Assembly: GCA_002344205.1 (NCBI GenBank)
Contig: DDSZ01000039.1
Span: 41,704-101,140 of the forward strand
DNA: 59,437 nucleotides
Reading direction: 5' to 3'
Source: Opitutaceae bacterium UBA2377
GTDB lineage: Bacteria > Verrucomicrobiota > Verrucomicrobiia > Opitutales > Opitutaceae
This document shows, piece by piece, positions 24,565 to 32,426 of this stretch (the stretch's first letter is position 1; every line of letters begins with the position of its first letter). Under the pieces are notes generated by a model. That model did not search any database and was not told the origin of the DNA. It saw only the letters and a list, made by a program, of their open reading frames with translations. The position numbers were made by a program, and so were the translations under genes.

Positions 24565-25296
24565 ATGGGACGCCAATGGCTGCACGCAAAACGCGCGATC
24601 GTTAACGAACGCAAAAGCAAGGTCGCGGGGAAACTGACCAAGGAAATCACGGTCGCCGCCAAGCTCGGCGGCGGTGATCCCGGTGCCAACGCGCGGCTCT
24701 TCGCTGCGGTCGAAAAAGCCAAGAAGGCGAGCGTCACCCGCGACGTCATCGAGCGCGCCATTGCCAAGGGCGCCGGCACCGGCGGGGACAAGAGCGCGCT
24801 CGAGCATGTCGTCTTCGAGGGCTACGCCCCGCACAAGGTGCCGGTCATCGTGGAGGTTTATACCGACAACCACCAGCGCACCGCCCCCGAGATGCGCGTG
24901 CTCTTCAAGAAGGGCGTCCTCGGCAATGCCGGCAGCAACAAGTTTCTTTTCGAGCACGTCGGCCTCGTCGAGGCCCACCACCCCGATGCCGCCAGCGATC
25001 TGGAAGCCGCGGCAATCGAGGCCGGCGCCAATGATTTCGAGTCGCTCACCCACCACCAGAACGACGACATCCCCGAGGACCATGCCGGCGCGCGCTTCGT
25101 CACCGAGCGCACCGCCGTCCATGCCGTCTCCACCTGGCTCAAGGACCACGGCTGGTCTGTCATCACCAGTGAAATCGGCTACGTCGCCAAGACCTTCCCC
25201 GAGCTCGACGACACCGCCCGCACCGAGGTCGGCGAATTTCTGCAGGCCCTCGAAGAACACGACGACGTCCAGCGCGTCTGGGCCGCCGTGAAATAA
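24565..25296 (+). CDS. yebC: YebC/PmpR-family protein
   Basis: 243 residues with the family opening MGRQWLHAKRAIVNERKSK and GGDPGANARLFAAVEKAKKA, then DVIERAIAKGAGTGGDKSAL and the acidic C-terminal half (PEMRVLFKKGVLGNAGSNKF). Family members are described as transcriptional regulators and, more recently, as factors easing ribosome stalling. The common opening MAGHSKWANIKHRK is altered to GRQWLHAKRA here. Start fixed by this conserved N-terminus. Confidence 0.9.
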   Translation: MGRQWLHAKRAIVNERKSKVAGKLTKEITVAAKLGGGDPGANARLFAAVEKAKKASVTRDVIERAIAKGAGTGGDKSALEHVVFEGYAPHKVPVIVEVYTDNHQRTAPEMRVLFKKGVLGNAGSNKFLFEHVGLVEAHHPDAASDLEAAAIEAGANDFESLTHHQNDDIPEDHAGARFVTERTAVHAVSTWLKDHGWSVITSEIGYVAKTFPELDDTARTEVGEFLQALEEHDDVQRVWAAVK

Positions 25297-25308
25297 CACC
25301 CCTTTCCC

Positions 25309-25545
25309 ATGCCCACCCCCAACATCGCCCAAAAATCCCCCATCGTGCAGAAAATGCTCGCCGGCACCTACTGGTGGTGCACCTGCGGTCTCTCCAAAGG
25401 CCAGCCCTTCTGCGACGGCTCGCACAAAGGCTCCGGCTTCGCCCCGGTGAAGGTTGAGCTCACCGAGGAGAAAACCGTCGCGTGGTGCGCCTGCAAGCAC
25501 AGCGCCAACGGCTGCTACTGCGACGGCACGCACAAGAAGCTCTGA
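25309..25545 (+). CDS. Dual CDGSH iron-sulfur protein
   Basis: 78 residues holding two CDGSH-type [2Fe-2S] motifs: CTCGLSKGQPFCDGSH (about 24-39) and CACKHSANGCYCDGTH (about 60-75), each C-x-C-...-C-(x)3-H. These clusters are redox-labile and His-ligated. No signal peptide, so cytoplasmic. It starts 12 bases after the YebC stop and is followed by the PDZ gene 32 bases on. Confidence 0.9.
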   Translation: MPTPNIAQKSPIVQKMLAGTYWWCTCGLSKGQPFCDGSHKGSGFAPVKVELTEEKTVAWCACKHSANGCYCDGTHKKL

Positions 25546-25577
25546 TCGAAACCGCCCACCCCCGGTCGCCCGACCCC

Positions 25578-25979
25578 ATGAAAACATCCCGCGCCTGCTT
25601 CGCCCTCATGCTGCTGCTCCCGCTCGGCCCGGCGCTCGCCGAGGACAACCCGGTCCGCCTAGAGCCGATGCGCATCAAGGAGGACCCGATCAACAGCTTT
25701 GGCTTCCAGCTCAAGATCATGATCGACCGCGACACCAAGAAGATCGTCCGCGCCTATTGCGGGGAAGTCATCGAAGGGTCCTCGGCCCACCGCTCGGGAC
25801 TGCAACCAAACGATGAGGTCGTGAAAATCAACGGCCGCACGCTCGCCGGCATGGACGCGCACGTCAGTCCGGACAGCGAGTTGGGCCGGCTGCTTATCGG
25901 GCAACGCGCCGGCACAATGATCGACTTGGAAGTCATCTCCAAAAGGACGAAAAAACTGGTGGTAACCGCCGGACGGTAG
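25578..25979 (+). CDS. Secreted PDZ-domain protein
   Basis: 133 residues. Signal peptide (ACFALMLLLPLGPALA, cleavage about 21/22) then a PDZ-like domain (about 38-130): FGFQLKIMIDRDTKKIVRAY, GSSAHRSGLQPNDEVVKING, LLIGQRAGTMIDLEVI. No protease domain, so likely a periplasmic peptide-binding or scaffold protein. Confidence 0.75.
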   Translation: MKTSRACFALMLLLPLGPALAEDNPVRLEPMRIKEDPINSFGFQLKIMIDRDTKKIVRAYCGEVIEGSSAHRSGLQPNDEVVKINGRTLAGMDAHVSPDSELGRLLIGQRAGTMIDLEVISKRTKKLVVTAGR

Positions 25980-26027
25980 AATCGCCCCCGCGGCCGGTCC
26001 GTCATTTCCGCGCGCCGCCGCCCGGCC

Positions 26028-27944
26028 TCACGGCAGGAAATCCATCACTTCCAGCCCGCCCGTGGCCAGTCGGCCGGAGATCGCCTCGATCACGAGGGCG
26101 TGACCGCCATCGGACAGGCCCTCGCAATTGAAAACCATCGCGGCCGGCGCCTCTGCGGGCGCCTGCAAATCCACTTCCGTGCAAGCGCGGCCATCCAGCT
26201 TGAGCCGCACCCGGCCCAGCCCGGGACCGCGCGGCGCCCACCACCGCACTCCGGTGCCATAAAAATTCCACTTCAACCGGCCGCCGGGTTCATGGCGAAC
26301 GGCGACCTCGCCGCCGGGCGACATCGGGTCGGACCGGGTCGTCCAATCAGACGCCAGCACCCCGGTGGCCAGGAACGCATCCCGCCAATGCCAGCGCATC
26401 ACCCCCGGGAAACCGGTGCCCGCCAACGCAAAGGTAGTGACCTCGAGCCGCGATCTCGGCTCCACCCAAAGACCGATGTGTCCGGCCCGCGCGGTGGTCA
26501 CCCCGGTCCAAAGTTCGGTGCCCGCAGCCAGCAACCGCGTCGCACCGCTTGCCGCGACCTGCATTTCCAGTTCTCGCGCCGGCGCCGTCCATGCGCCATG
26601 CGCCAATTCCACTTCCCCGCCACCGGCATCAATCTGCAACAACCGCCAGCCCTCGCCTCGCCACTCCCACGCCAAGCAATCCGCGCCGGCGAGGGTATGG
26701 AGTGCCGCATCCGCGCCATGCCGGTCCGGCCCGAGCACTCCGCGCCAGCCCCAAAGCAGTCGCGCCGTGCCTTTGAGTGCACACGCGACCCGCAGCGAAA
26801 ATGACCCGTAGGTTTGCCTGATGAAGGTCAGGCCCGGGCCCGCGCAGCCGTTGAGCACAAAACCGCGCTCACGCAGCGGCCGGCTCCACGGGCGCTCCGC
26901 CAGACTGATGGTCCCGCGCCCCGCCGGATCGCGGCCGGGAAAGAGCACGCGCAGCCGTCCCTCCGCGTCAACCGTGCCACTGAAGGTCTGGCCCCAAATG
27001 CCGTCGTGCTCCTCCGGCCGGTCCTCCGCGTGCCAGAGCGAGCCGTGCTGATGCAAAGTCCAGCCCGCCGCATCGTGAGCCGCTTCGAGGGGAGCCCGCC
27101 AGAGACATTGGAAGTTACGGTTTAGCGCCACCGAGGTCGCCGGCGCATGGACAAACCCGTCGTGCGTGAACGCGGGGAAAAATTCCATCAGCGCGGGATG
27201 AAAAGTATCTCCCTCGAGCGAGAGCACGAGTTGCGGGTCCGACCACGGCCCGCGCGGCTCCGCCGCCGTCGCTGCATACAAGCCCCAGGCAAACCGCTGC
27301 GCCGAGTCCGCCAGCGTGAGCAGGAGCCAGTCGTGCTCGCGGCGCAGGAGGGTCGAGGCATAGAGGCGCCGGTATTTGCCGGGCACCGGGCCGACGTGGC
27401 GATGGTTGCGCAGGATCGGCTCCGGGTGCCGGTGATAAGGTCCCTCCGGCCGCTCGGCCCAGGCATAGCCCACCCCGCTGTCGCAGACCGCGGTCGGACT
27501 AAAAACCGTGTCCCACGTCACCGCATCATGCGCCCAGTCATACGCCAGATGATAGCGGCCGTCGGCGCAAACCACGCTTACATCCGGAGCGACATTCGCC
27601 CCGCCCTTTTCTCCGGCGAAAGCAAAACTGCCCGCAAACACCGGCCCAAGTTCTTCCCAGCTTCGGCCATCGTCGCGCGAACGCAGCACCACGCAGTCAG
27701 ACGGAGCGTGACCCAGACCAAATTTATAGTCGCGTGGATAACGGCCAACGTAGGCAAAGAGTCCCCCGCCCTGCGGATCATCAAACAAAAAGCCGTTCAC
27801 CGCCCACTCCCGAGGCGGTGTCCCGCGATAGACCGGATTGCCCGCCCGCCGCACAAACGCATCGAACGACGGATCGCCCAGCACCGGATGCCGCAGCCAA
27901 GCCTCACGCCGCGCGACTTCGGCATAATCAACCAAGGGAAGCAT
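26028..27944 (-). CDS. Putative five-bladed-propeller carbohydrate-active protein
   Basis: 638 residues, no signal peptide. The first ~350 residues read as blades of a GH43/GH32-type five-bladed propeller: AVNGFLFDDPQGGGLFAYVG, PDVSVVCADGRYHLAYDWA, AWAERPEGPYHRHPEPILRN, TFHPALMEFFPAFTHDGFVH. Acidic residues at blade ends could be catalytic, but no triad is provable. The C-terminal ~270 residues form beta-sandwich modules (LLWGWRGVLGPDRHGADAAL; LEMQVAASGATRLL). It is convergent-free and upstream of the heparinase block on the opposite strand. Confidence 0.55.
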   Translation of the reverse strand: MLPLVDYAEVARREAWLRHPVLGDPSFDAFVRRAGNPVYRGTPPREWAVNGFLFDDPQGGGLFAYVGRYPRDYKFGLGHAPSDCVVLRSRDDGRSWEELGPVFAGSFAFAGEKGGANVAPDVSVVCADGRYHLAYDWAHDAVTWDTVFSPTAVCDSGVGYAWAERPEGPYHRHPEPILRNHRHVGPVPGKYRRLYASTLLRREHDWLLLTLADSAQRFAWGLYAATAAEPRGPWSDPQLVLSLEGDTFHPALMEFFPAFTHDGFVHAPATSVALNRNFQCLWRAPLEAAHDAAGWTLHQHGSLWHAEDRPEEHDGIWGQTFSGTVDAEGRLRVLFPGRDPAGRGTISLAERPWSRPLRERGFVLNGCAGPGLTFIRQTYGSFSLRVACALKGTARLLWGWRGVLGPDRHGADAALHTLAGADCLAWEWRGEGWRLLQIDAGGGEVELAHGAWTAPARELEMQVAASGATRLLAAGTELWTGVTTARAGHIGLWVEPRSRLEVTTFALAGTGFPGVMRWHWRDAFLATGVLASDWTTRSDPMSPGGEVAVRHEPGGRLKWNFYGTGVRWWAPRGPGLGRVRLKLDGRACTEVDLQAPAEAPAAMVFNCEGLSDGGHALVIEAISGRLATGGLEVMDFLP

Positions 27945-27953
27945 GGCTACATC

Positions 27954-29213
27954 CTACACCACCCGCGCCCACAGCAGCTTGAGATAGCGGCTTTCGAGGC
28001 AGTTGGAATACACCGGGTGGTCCACGCCGGGGCCGGTGCGGTCGAAGATCTGCAGGCGGCGGTTGAGCCGGTGGACGCCCTTGATCACGCAGCCCTCGAA
28101 GTCTTCCAGCGAGACGAGGCCCGAGCAGGAGCAGGTGACAAGCAGGCCGCCCGGTTTCACGAGGCTCGCCGCAATGGTGTTCAGATCGGCGTATTTGCGC
28201 ATGCCCTCGGCGGCGAACTCCGGGTCGCGCGTCATCACAAACTTCGGCGGATCGCAGAGCACGGCGTCAAACTGCTCGCCGTTGGTCTTCATCTGCCGCG
28301 CGTAGGCAAACGCGTCGGTGTGCACCCACTTGAGCTTGTTGGGCGAAATCTGGTTGAGGTTCGCGTTGCGCCGGCCCTGCGCAATGACCTTCTCGTCGAG
28401 GTCCACGGCGGTGATTTCCACGGCGCCGCCGAGTGCGGCGTTGATGGAAAATCCGCCCGTGTAGCTGCAAAGGTCGAGCACACGCATCCCACTCACAAGT
28501 TCACCGAAGCGTTTCCGGTTGTCGCGTTGGTCGCAGAAGAAACCGGTCTTGTGACCCTCGGCGAAGTCCACCTCGTATTTCACGCCGTGCTCGCGGATGC
28601 GCACCTTGGCGGGAGCCGAGGCGGTGAGTTCCTTCACCTGCGAAGGTTTGATGCCTTCGAGGCTGCCGAGGTCGTGGTCCACGTGGATGCGCACGTGCTT
28701 GGTGCCGCAGAGCTCGTGCAGCAGCGGCAGCCATTTCGGCAACCGCTGGAAGATGCCGAGCGAGTAAACATCGCAATAGAGCGTGTCCGCATAGCGGTCG
28801 ATCGTCAGGCCGCTGAGGCCGTCGCCGTCGGAATTGACCACGCGCCACGCATCCGTCACGGCGTCGAGCTTGAACAGGTCCTTGCGCAGCGCCACGGCGC
28901 GGCGGATGGCCGCCTCAAAATATTCCTCGCCGAGCGGCTGGGCGGTATGCACGACGACGCGCAGCGGCATCTTTGCCCGCGGGTTGAAGAGGCCGATGCC
29001 GACCCGGTGCCCGAACTTGTCATAGACCGACACCAAGTCACCCGGCCGGGCATCGGAGGACACGTCGCCGAGCATACGCGGAAAAATGGCCGGCTGGAAC
29101 GAGACAAATTTCAACTGTGCCCAGGGCCGGGACCATTGCGCGCGCGGCAACGGCTCGGGCTCTTCGGCCCAAGCTGGGGCTTTGGCAGGTTTGGCGTCGG
29201 GCGTGTCGGACAT
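27954..29213 (-). CDS. rlmI: 23S rRNA m5C methyltransferase, RlmI-like
   Basis: 419 residues from MSDTPDAKPAKAPAWAEE. A PUA-like N-domain (about 45-110: FPRMLGDVSSDARPGDLVSV) leads to EEYFEAAIRRAVALRKDLF, GDGLSGLTIDRYADTLYCDV, then the Rossmann SAM domain: KTGFFCDQRDNRKRFGELV, VLDLCSYTGGFSINAALGG, VDLDEKVIAQGRRNANLN, FDAVLCDPPKFV, and VTCSCSGLVSLEDFEG. This matches the class I SAM-dependent family of RlmI; the modified base in this organism is inferred. Confidence 0.85.
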   Translation of the reverse strand: MSDTPDAKPAKAPAWAEEPEPLPRAQWSRPWAQLKFVSFQPAIFPRMLGDVSSDARPGDLVSVYDKFGHRVGIGLFNPRAKMPLRVVVHTAQPLGEEYFEAAIRRAVALRKDLFKLDAVTDAWRVVNSDGDGLSGLTIDRYADTLYCDVYSLGIFQRLPKWLPLLHELCGTKHVRIHVDHDLGSLEGIKPSQVKELTASAPAKVRIREHGVKYEVDFAEGHKTGFFCDQRDNRKRFGELVSGMRVLDLCSYTGGFSINAALGGAVEITAVDLDEKVIAQGRRNANLNQISPNKLKWVHTDAFAYARQMKTNGEQFDAVLCDPPKFVMTRDPEFAAEGMRKYADLNTIAASLVKPGGLLVTCSCSGLVSLEDFEGCVIKGVHRLNRRLQIFDRTGPGVDHPVYSNCLESRYLKLLWARVV

Positions 29214-29343
29214 GCGATCACGCAAAACCGCCGCGGCTTGCGGCGCGATGCCAATTTGCAGGGACCGGCGGCCAGGACGCCGATTTTTCAGCGCTTCCGG
29301 GCTTGTGCTGACCCCTGCGGGTCGTCTCTGCTGCCGCCCCGTC

Positions 29344-31680
29344 ATGCGGCTTACCCCCATCAACAGCGCCGAGGCGGTGTTCGAACCTTTCTTTGACGAA
29401 CGGATCAGCGGGCTGCCCCGCTGGGATGCCGCCACCCCGGGTGCCGTGGGCGTGAAGCTCACCCAGAGCTGGGCCTTCGTCATCATCAACTGGGAGCAGC
29501 CCGCCGCCGACGGCCTCGTGCTCCGGCTGCACCGCCGCTACGACGGCCTCGACTGCTCCGCCTACGACCGGCTGATCGTGGCAATCAACCTGCCCGAGGA
29601 TTGCGTCATCACGCTAGCGGCCGAGACCGACGCCGGCCCCCGGCAACGCACCGGCACCCCCTCCGGCCCGACGCGGCACGAGGAATGGCTGCCGCTGGCC
29701 GGCGCCCGCCGCATCCGGGCGCTCACCGTGGAAATCCGCAGCCCGCACCGGGTCGCCGGCTCCGGCTGGCTGCTCTGGTTCGGCCTGCAGAGCACGGAGC
29801 GCCTGCCGGCCCACCTCGCGCAATGGACCGGTTACGACGAGCGCTGGGACAAGTATCTCCAGCCGCCGGACTTTGAGCCGACCTTTCAGCCGACCTACGG
29901 GCTGATGCTCGATGCCGGTGAACTCGACGCCGTCCGGCGCGATTTTGCCGACTCCACCGCCACGCGGGCGCTGCGCGCCGTTGGCGAGGATGTCCGGCCC
30001 ATGCATCCGGAGAGCCAGATCGGCGAGAACATCAATTTCTGGAACTTCAACGGCTTTCGCCGCGAGCGCGACATGGGCCGCATGCTGACGATGAACGGGC
30101 CTTTCGCCGCGCAGGCCGGCGTGCTGTTCAAGGACAAGGCGCTCTGCCGCCTGGCCGCGCGCTTCGCCCTCAGCCTCGTGCACTGCGACCATTGGGAGGA
30201 TATTTTCTTCGCCTGGATGCGCGGCGGCAACTGGGACCAGCGCGGATTCCTCCAATCGCTCGGCGTGCTCGACTGCGCCATCATCCTCGACCTGTGCGGC
30301 GAATGGTTCACCCCGCTCGGCCGCGACCTCATCCTCCGCCGCATCGCCACCGAGGGCCACGGCGCGATGTGCCACGCCTCGTGGTGGTGGGAATACATGT
30401 ATCACACCAACCAGATGGTGTGGATCACCCCGGCCCGGCTCTACGGCCTGCTCATCCTCGAAAAAACCATGCCGGCGCGGCATGAGAATTACCCGCGGCC
30501 TGAAAAATCCCGCGTCGCCCCACACACCGAGATCGTCTGGGACAACCTGCAGGACAATCTCGCCAAGGCCCTGCTGCCCGACGGCGGCTACGTCGAGGGT
30601 CCGACCTATTTCACCTGGGTCGCGCGGCAGGTCGCCTTTTCCGCGCTGCTCTACGGCCGCGGCCGGGGGCGCGACGCCCGCAAGCTGGTGCCCGCGCCCA
30701 TCTTCAAGACCGCGCCGCTGGCGGAGATGCTCTACTCCACCGACGCGGGCCAGGACATGATCCTGACCGGCGACGCCATGTTTGCCGTCGGCGAGGGCCT
30801 GGCCTTTCTCGCGTGGCTGATGCCCGATTCCCATTGGGTCACGATCTACCGCAAATCCATGCGGCGGGCCGGGGCCGCCGCCATGCTCCTGCCCCTGCGG
30901 CTCGACCGCGAAATCCCCGCGGAAGGTCCGCCCCTGCAGCCGTTCCTGCACATGCCCGACCTCGGCTACATGGCCTCGATGCGCCGCCTCGGCGGAGAGT
31001 GGGTCAAGCTCTTCATCCTGGGCAACAAGGCCGGCGGCGATCACCAGCACGAGGACAAGGGCAGCTTCGTCCTCGAATGCGCCGGCGACAGCTTCGCCTT
31101 CGACTTCGGTGTCGTTGACTACGCCAACCCCGTCTGCGACCTGCTCAAGCAGTGCCAGCGCCACAACATGCTGACGCCGTGGTGCGAGGCCGAACGGCCC
31201 AAACCCCGGAATCCCATCATGCTCGACGTGAAGCCGCAGGGCCACGGCGACGCTACGCGCTTTCACGCCACCATGGACTGCACGCCCGGTTGGGAAGGCT
31301 GGTTCACACAATGGCGGCGCACTTGGGATTCGCCCGCCCCGGACCAACTCGTCCTCACCGACGACTGGGCGGTCGAAAAAGGCGACGGCGTCATCTTCCA
31401 CTGGACCACGCGGCTGCCGATGGAGCTCGACGGCAACCAGATCCGCATCCTCGGCCGGCATGCGACCGCCACCCTTACCCTGCCTGCGGGCGTCGAAGCC
31501 AGGCTGGAGCAGTTACCCCTGATGGATCCTCGCCGCCGCGCCATCGACCGGCAGCGCCGCGAGATGCAGCAATACGGCTGGGATCACGCCGAAACGCAAC
31601 CGCGGCTCACCGTCCGCCAGCGCGGCGGCAGCGGCCGTCTGCAAATCCATGTCCAACTTTCCCTGAAACCCAACCCATGA
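29344..31680 (+). CDS. Heparinase II/III-like protein, paralogue 1
   Basis: 778 residues, no signal peptide. N-terminal beta region (about 1-160), an alpha/alpha-toroid (about 170-540) with CGEWFTPLGRDLILRRIATE, SWWWEYMYHTNQMVWITPAR and LLPDGGYVEGPTYFTWVARQ, then a C-terminal beta-sandwich with GDHQHEDKGSFVLECAGDSF and FDFGVVDYANP, the Heparinase_II/III signature. Such polysaccharide lyases cleave uronic-acid polymers by beta-elimination. The substrate is unknown. Its stop overlaps the PhyH start (ATGA), and it is a close homologue of the gene after that. Confidence 0.8.
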   Translation: MRLTPINSAEAVFEPFFDERISGLPRWDAATPGAVGVKLTQSWAFVIINWEQPAADGLVLRLHRRYDGLDCSAYDRLIVAINLPEDCVITLAAETDAGPRQRTGTPSGPTRHEEWLPLAGARRIRALTVEIRSPHRVAGSGWLLWFGLQSTERLPAHLAQWTGYDERWDKYLQPPDFEPTFQPTYGLMLDAGELDAVRRDFADSTATRALRAVGEDVRPMHPESQIGENINFWNFNGFRRERDMGRMLTMNGPFAAQAGVLFKDKALCRLAARFALSLVHCDHWEDIFFAWMRGGNWDQRGFLQSLGVLDCAIILDLCGEWFTPLGRDLILRRIATEGHGAMCHASWWWEYMYHTNQMVWITPARLYGLLILEKTMPARHENYPRPEKSRVAPHTEIVWDNLQDNLAKALLPDGGYVEGPTYFTWVARQVAFSALLYGRGRGRDARKLVPAPIFKTAPLAEMLYSTDAGQDMILTGDAMFAVGEGLAFLAWLMPDSHWVTIYRKSMRRAGAAAMLLPLRLDREIPAEGPPLQPFLHMPDLGYMASMRRLGGEWVKLFILGNKAGGDHQHEDKGSFVLECAGDSFAFDFGVVDYANPVCDLLKQCQRHNMLTPWCEAERPKPRNPIMLDVKPQGHGDATRFHATMDCTPGWEGWFTQWRRTWDSPAPDQLVLTDDWAVEKGDGVIFHWTTRLPMELDGNQIRILGRHATATLTLPAGVEARLEQLPLMDPRRRAIDRQRREMQQYGWDHAETQPRLTVRQRGGSGRLQIHVQLSLKPNP

Positions 31681-32417
31681 CCATGACCACGATCGGACAG
31701 CCCCGCCTCACGCACCTCGAACACGCCGACCGCTATGGCTATTATGTCCAGCGCGGCCTCATCTCCGCGGAGCATCTCGCCCGCATCCGGGAGGCCTTCG
31801 CCCGGCTGCAGCGCGAGGTGAAACCGGAATGGGACAAGCCCTTCCAAACCTACTACCCGAATGTGATCGAGTTCGACGACGCCTTCGCCGACCTCATCGA
31901 CCACCCCGGCATTCTGGAAGGCGTGTTCCAGATCGTCGGCCAGGAAGCGCAGATTTACTCCAACGAGATCCTCGTCTCGAAGCCCAACCAGGGCACGATG
32001 GCCTGGCACCGCGACAAGATGAGCATCGGCCGGCACTGCCCGAACCAGTTTCTCAAGCTGGCCATCTTCCTCGACCATGTCGCGGTGGACGGCGGCCCCA
32101 CCGGCGTCATTCCCGAAAGCCATTTCGACATCTACAAGGGCGAGGAATTCTACCCGCACAAGATCGACTTCACCGCCGGCCCCGGCGACGTGCTGGCCTT
32201 CGGCGCCGCCACCCTCCACCGCGCCGGTTTCCATTCGCCCAACCGCCCGAACCGTCCCGTGATCTTTCTCACTTACATCCCGTGGTGGATGAAGCAGCCC
32301 GACTACTACACCGGCCGGACCTGCGAGAAGCTGCTCAAATCCGCCACGCCGCTGCGCCGGCAACTGCTGGGCGTGCAGTTGCGCCCGGAGGTCAGTCTCG
32401 ACCTCCACACGGCCTGA
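31677..32417 (+). CDS. Phytanoyl-CoA dioxygenase (PhyH) family protein
   Basis: 246 residues, Fe(II)/2-oxoglutarate oxygenase fold. Iron ligands: HxD in MAWHRDKMSIG and a distal His in GAATLHRAGFHSPNRPNRPV with the Arg that would hold 2-oxoglutarate. VDGGPTGVIPESHFDIYKGE is also typical. The chosen ATG at 31677 (MTMTTIGQPRL) overlaps the heparinase stop; an ATG at 31683 is also possible. It lies between two heparinase-like paralogues in one transcription unit, so oxidative modification of the same glycan or its side groups is a reasonable guess. Confidence 0.85.
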   Translation: MTMTTIGQPRLTHLEHADRYGYYVQRGLISAEHLARIREAFARLQREVKPEWDKPFQTYYPNVIEFDDAFADLIDHPGILEGVFQIVGQEAQIYSNEILVSKPNQGTMAWHRDKMSIGRHCPNQFLKLAIFLDHVAVDGGPTGVIPESHFDIYKGEEFYPHKIDFTAGPGDVLAFGAATLHRAGFHSPNRPNRPVIFLTYIPWWMKQPDYYTGRTCEKLLKSATPLRRQLLGVQLRPEVSLDLHTA

Positions 32418-32426
32418 GCACGCTCC

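Noticed and set aside
27147..29396. Plus-strand open frame of ~750 codons over the propeller and RlmI genes
   Set aside because: Antisense shadow of two genes with recognisable motifs; no domain in the translation.
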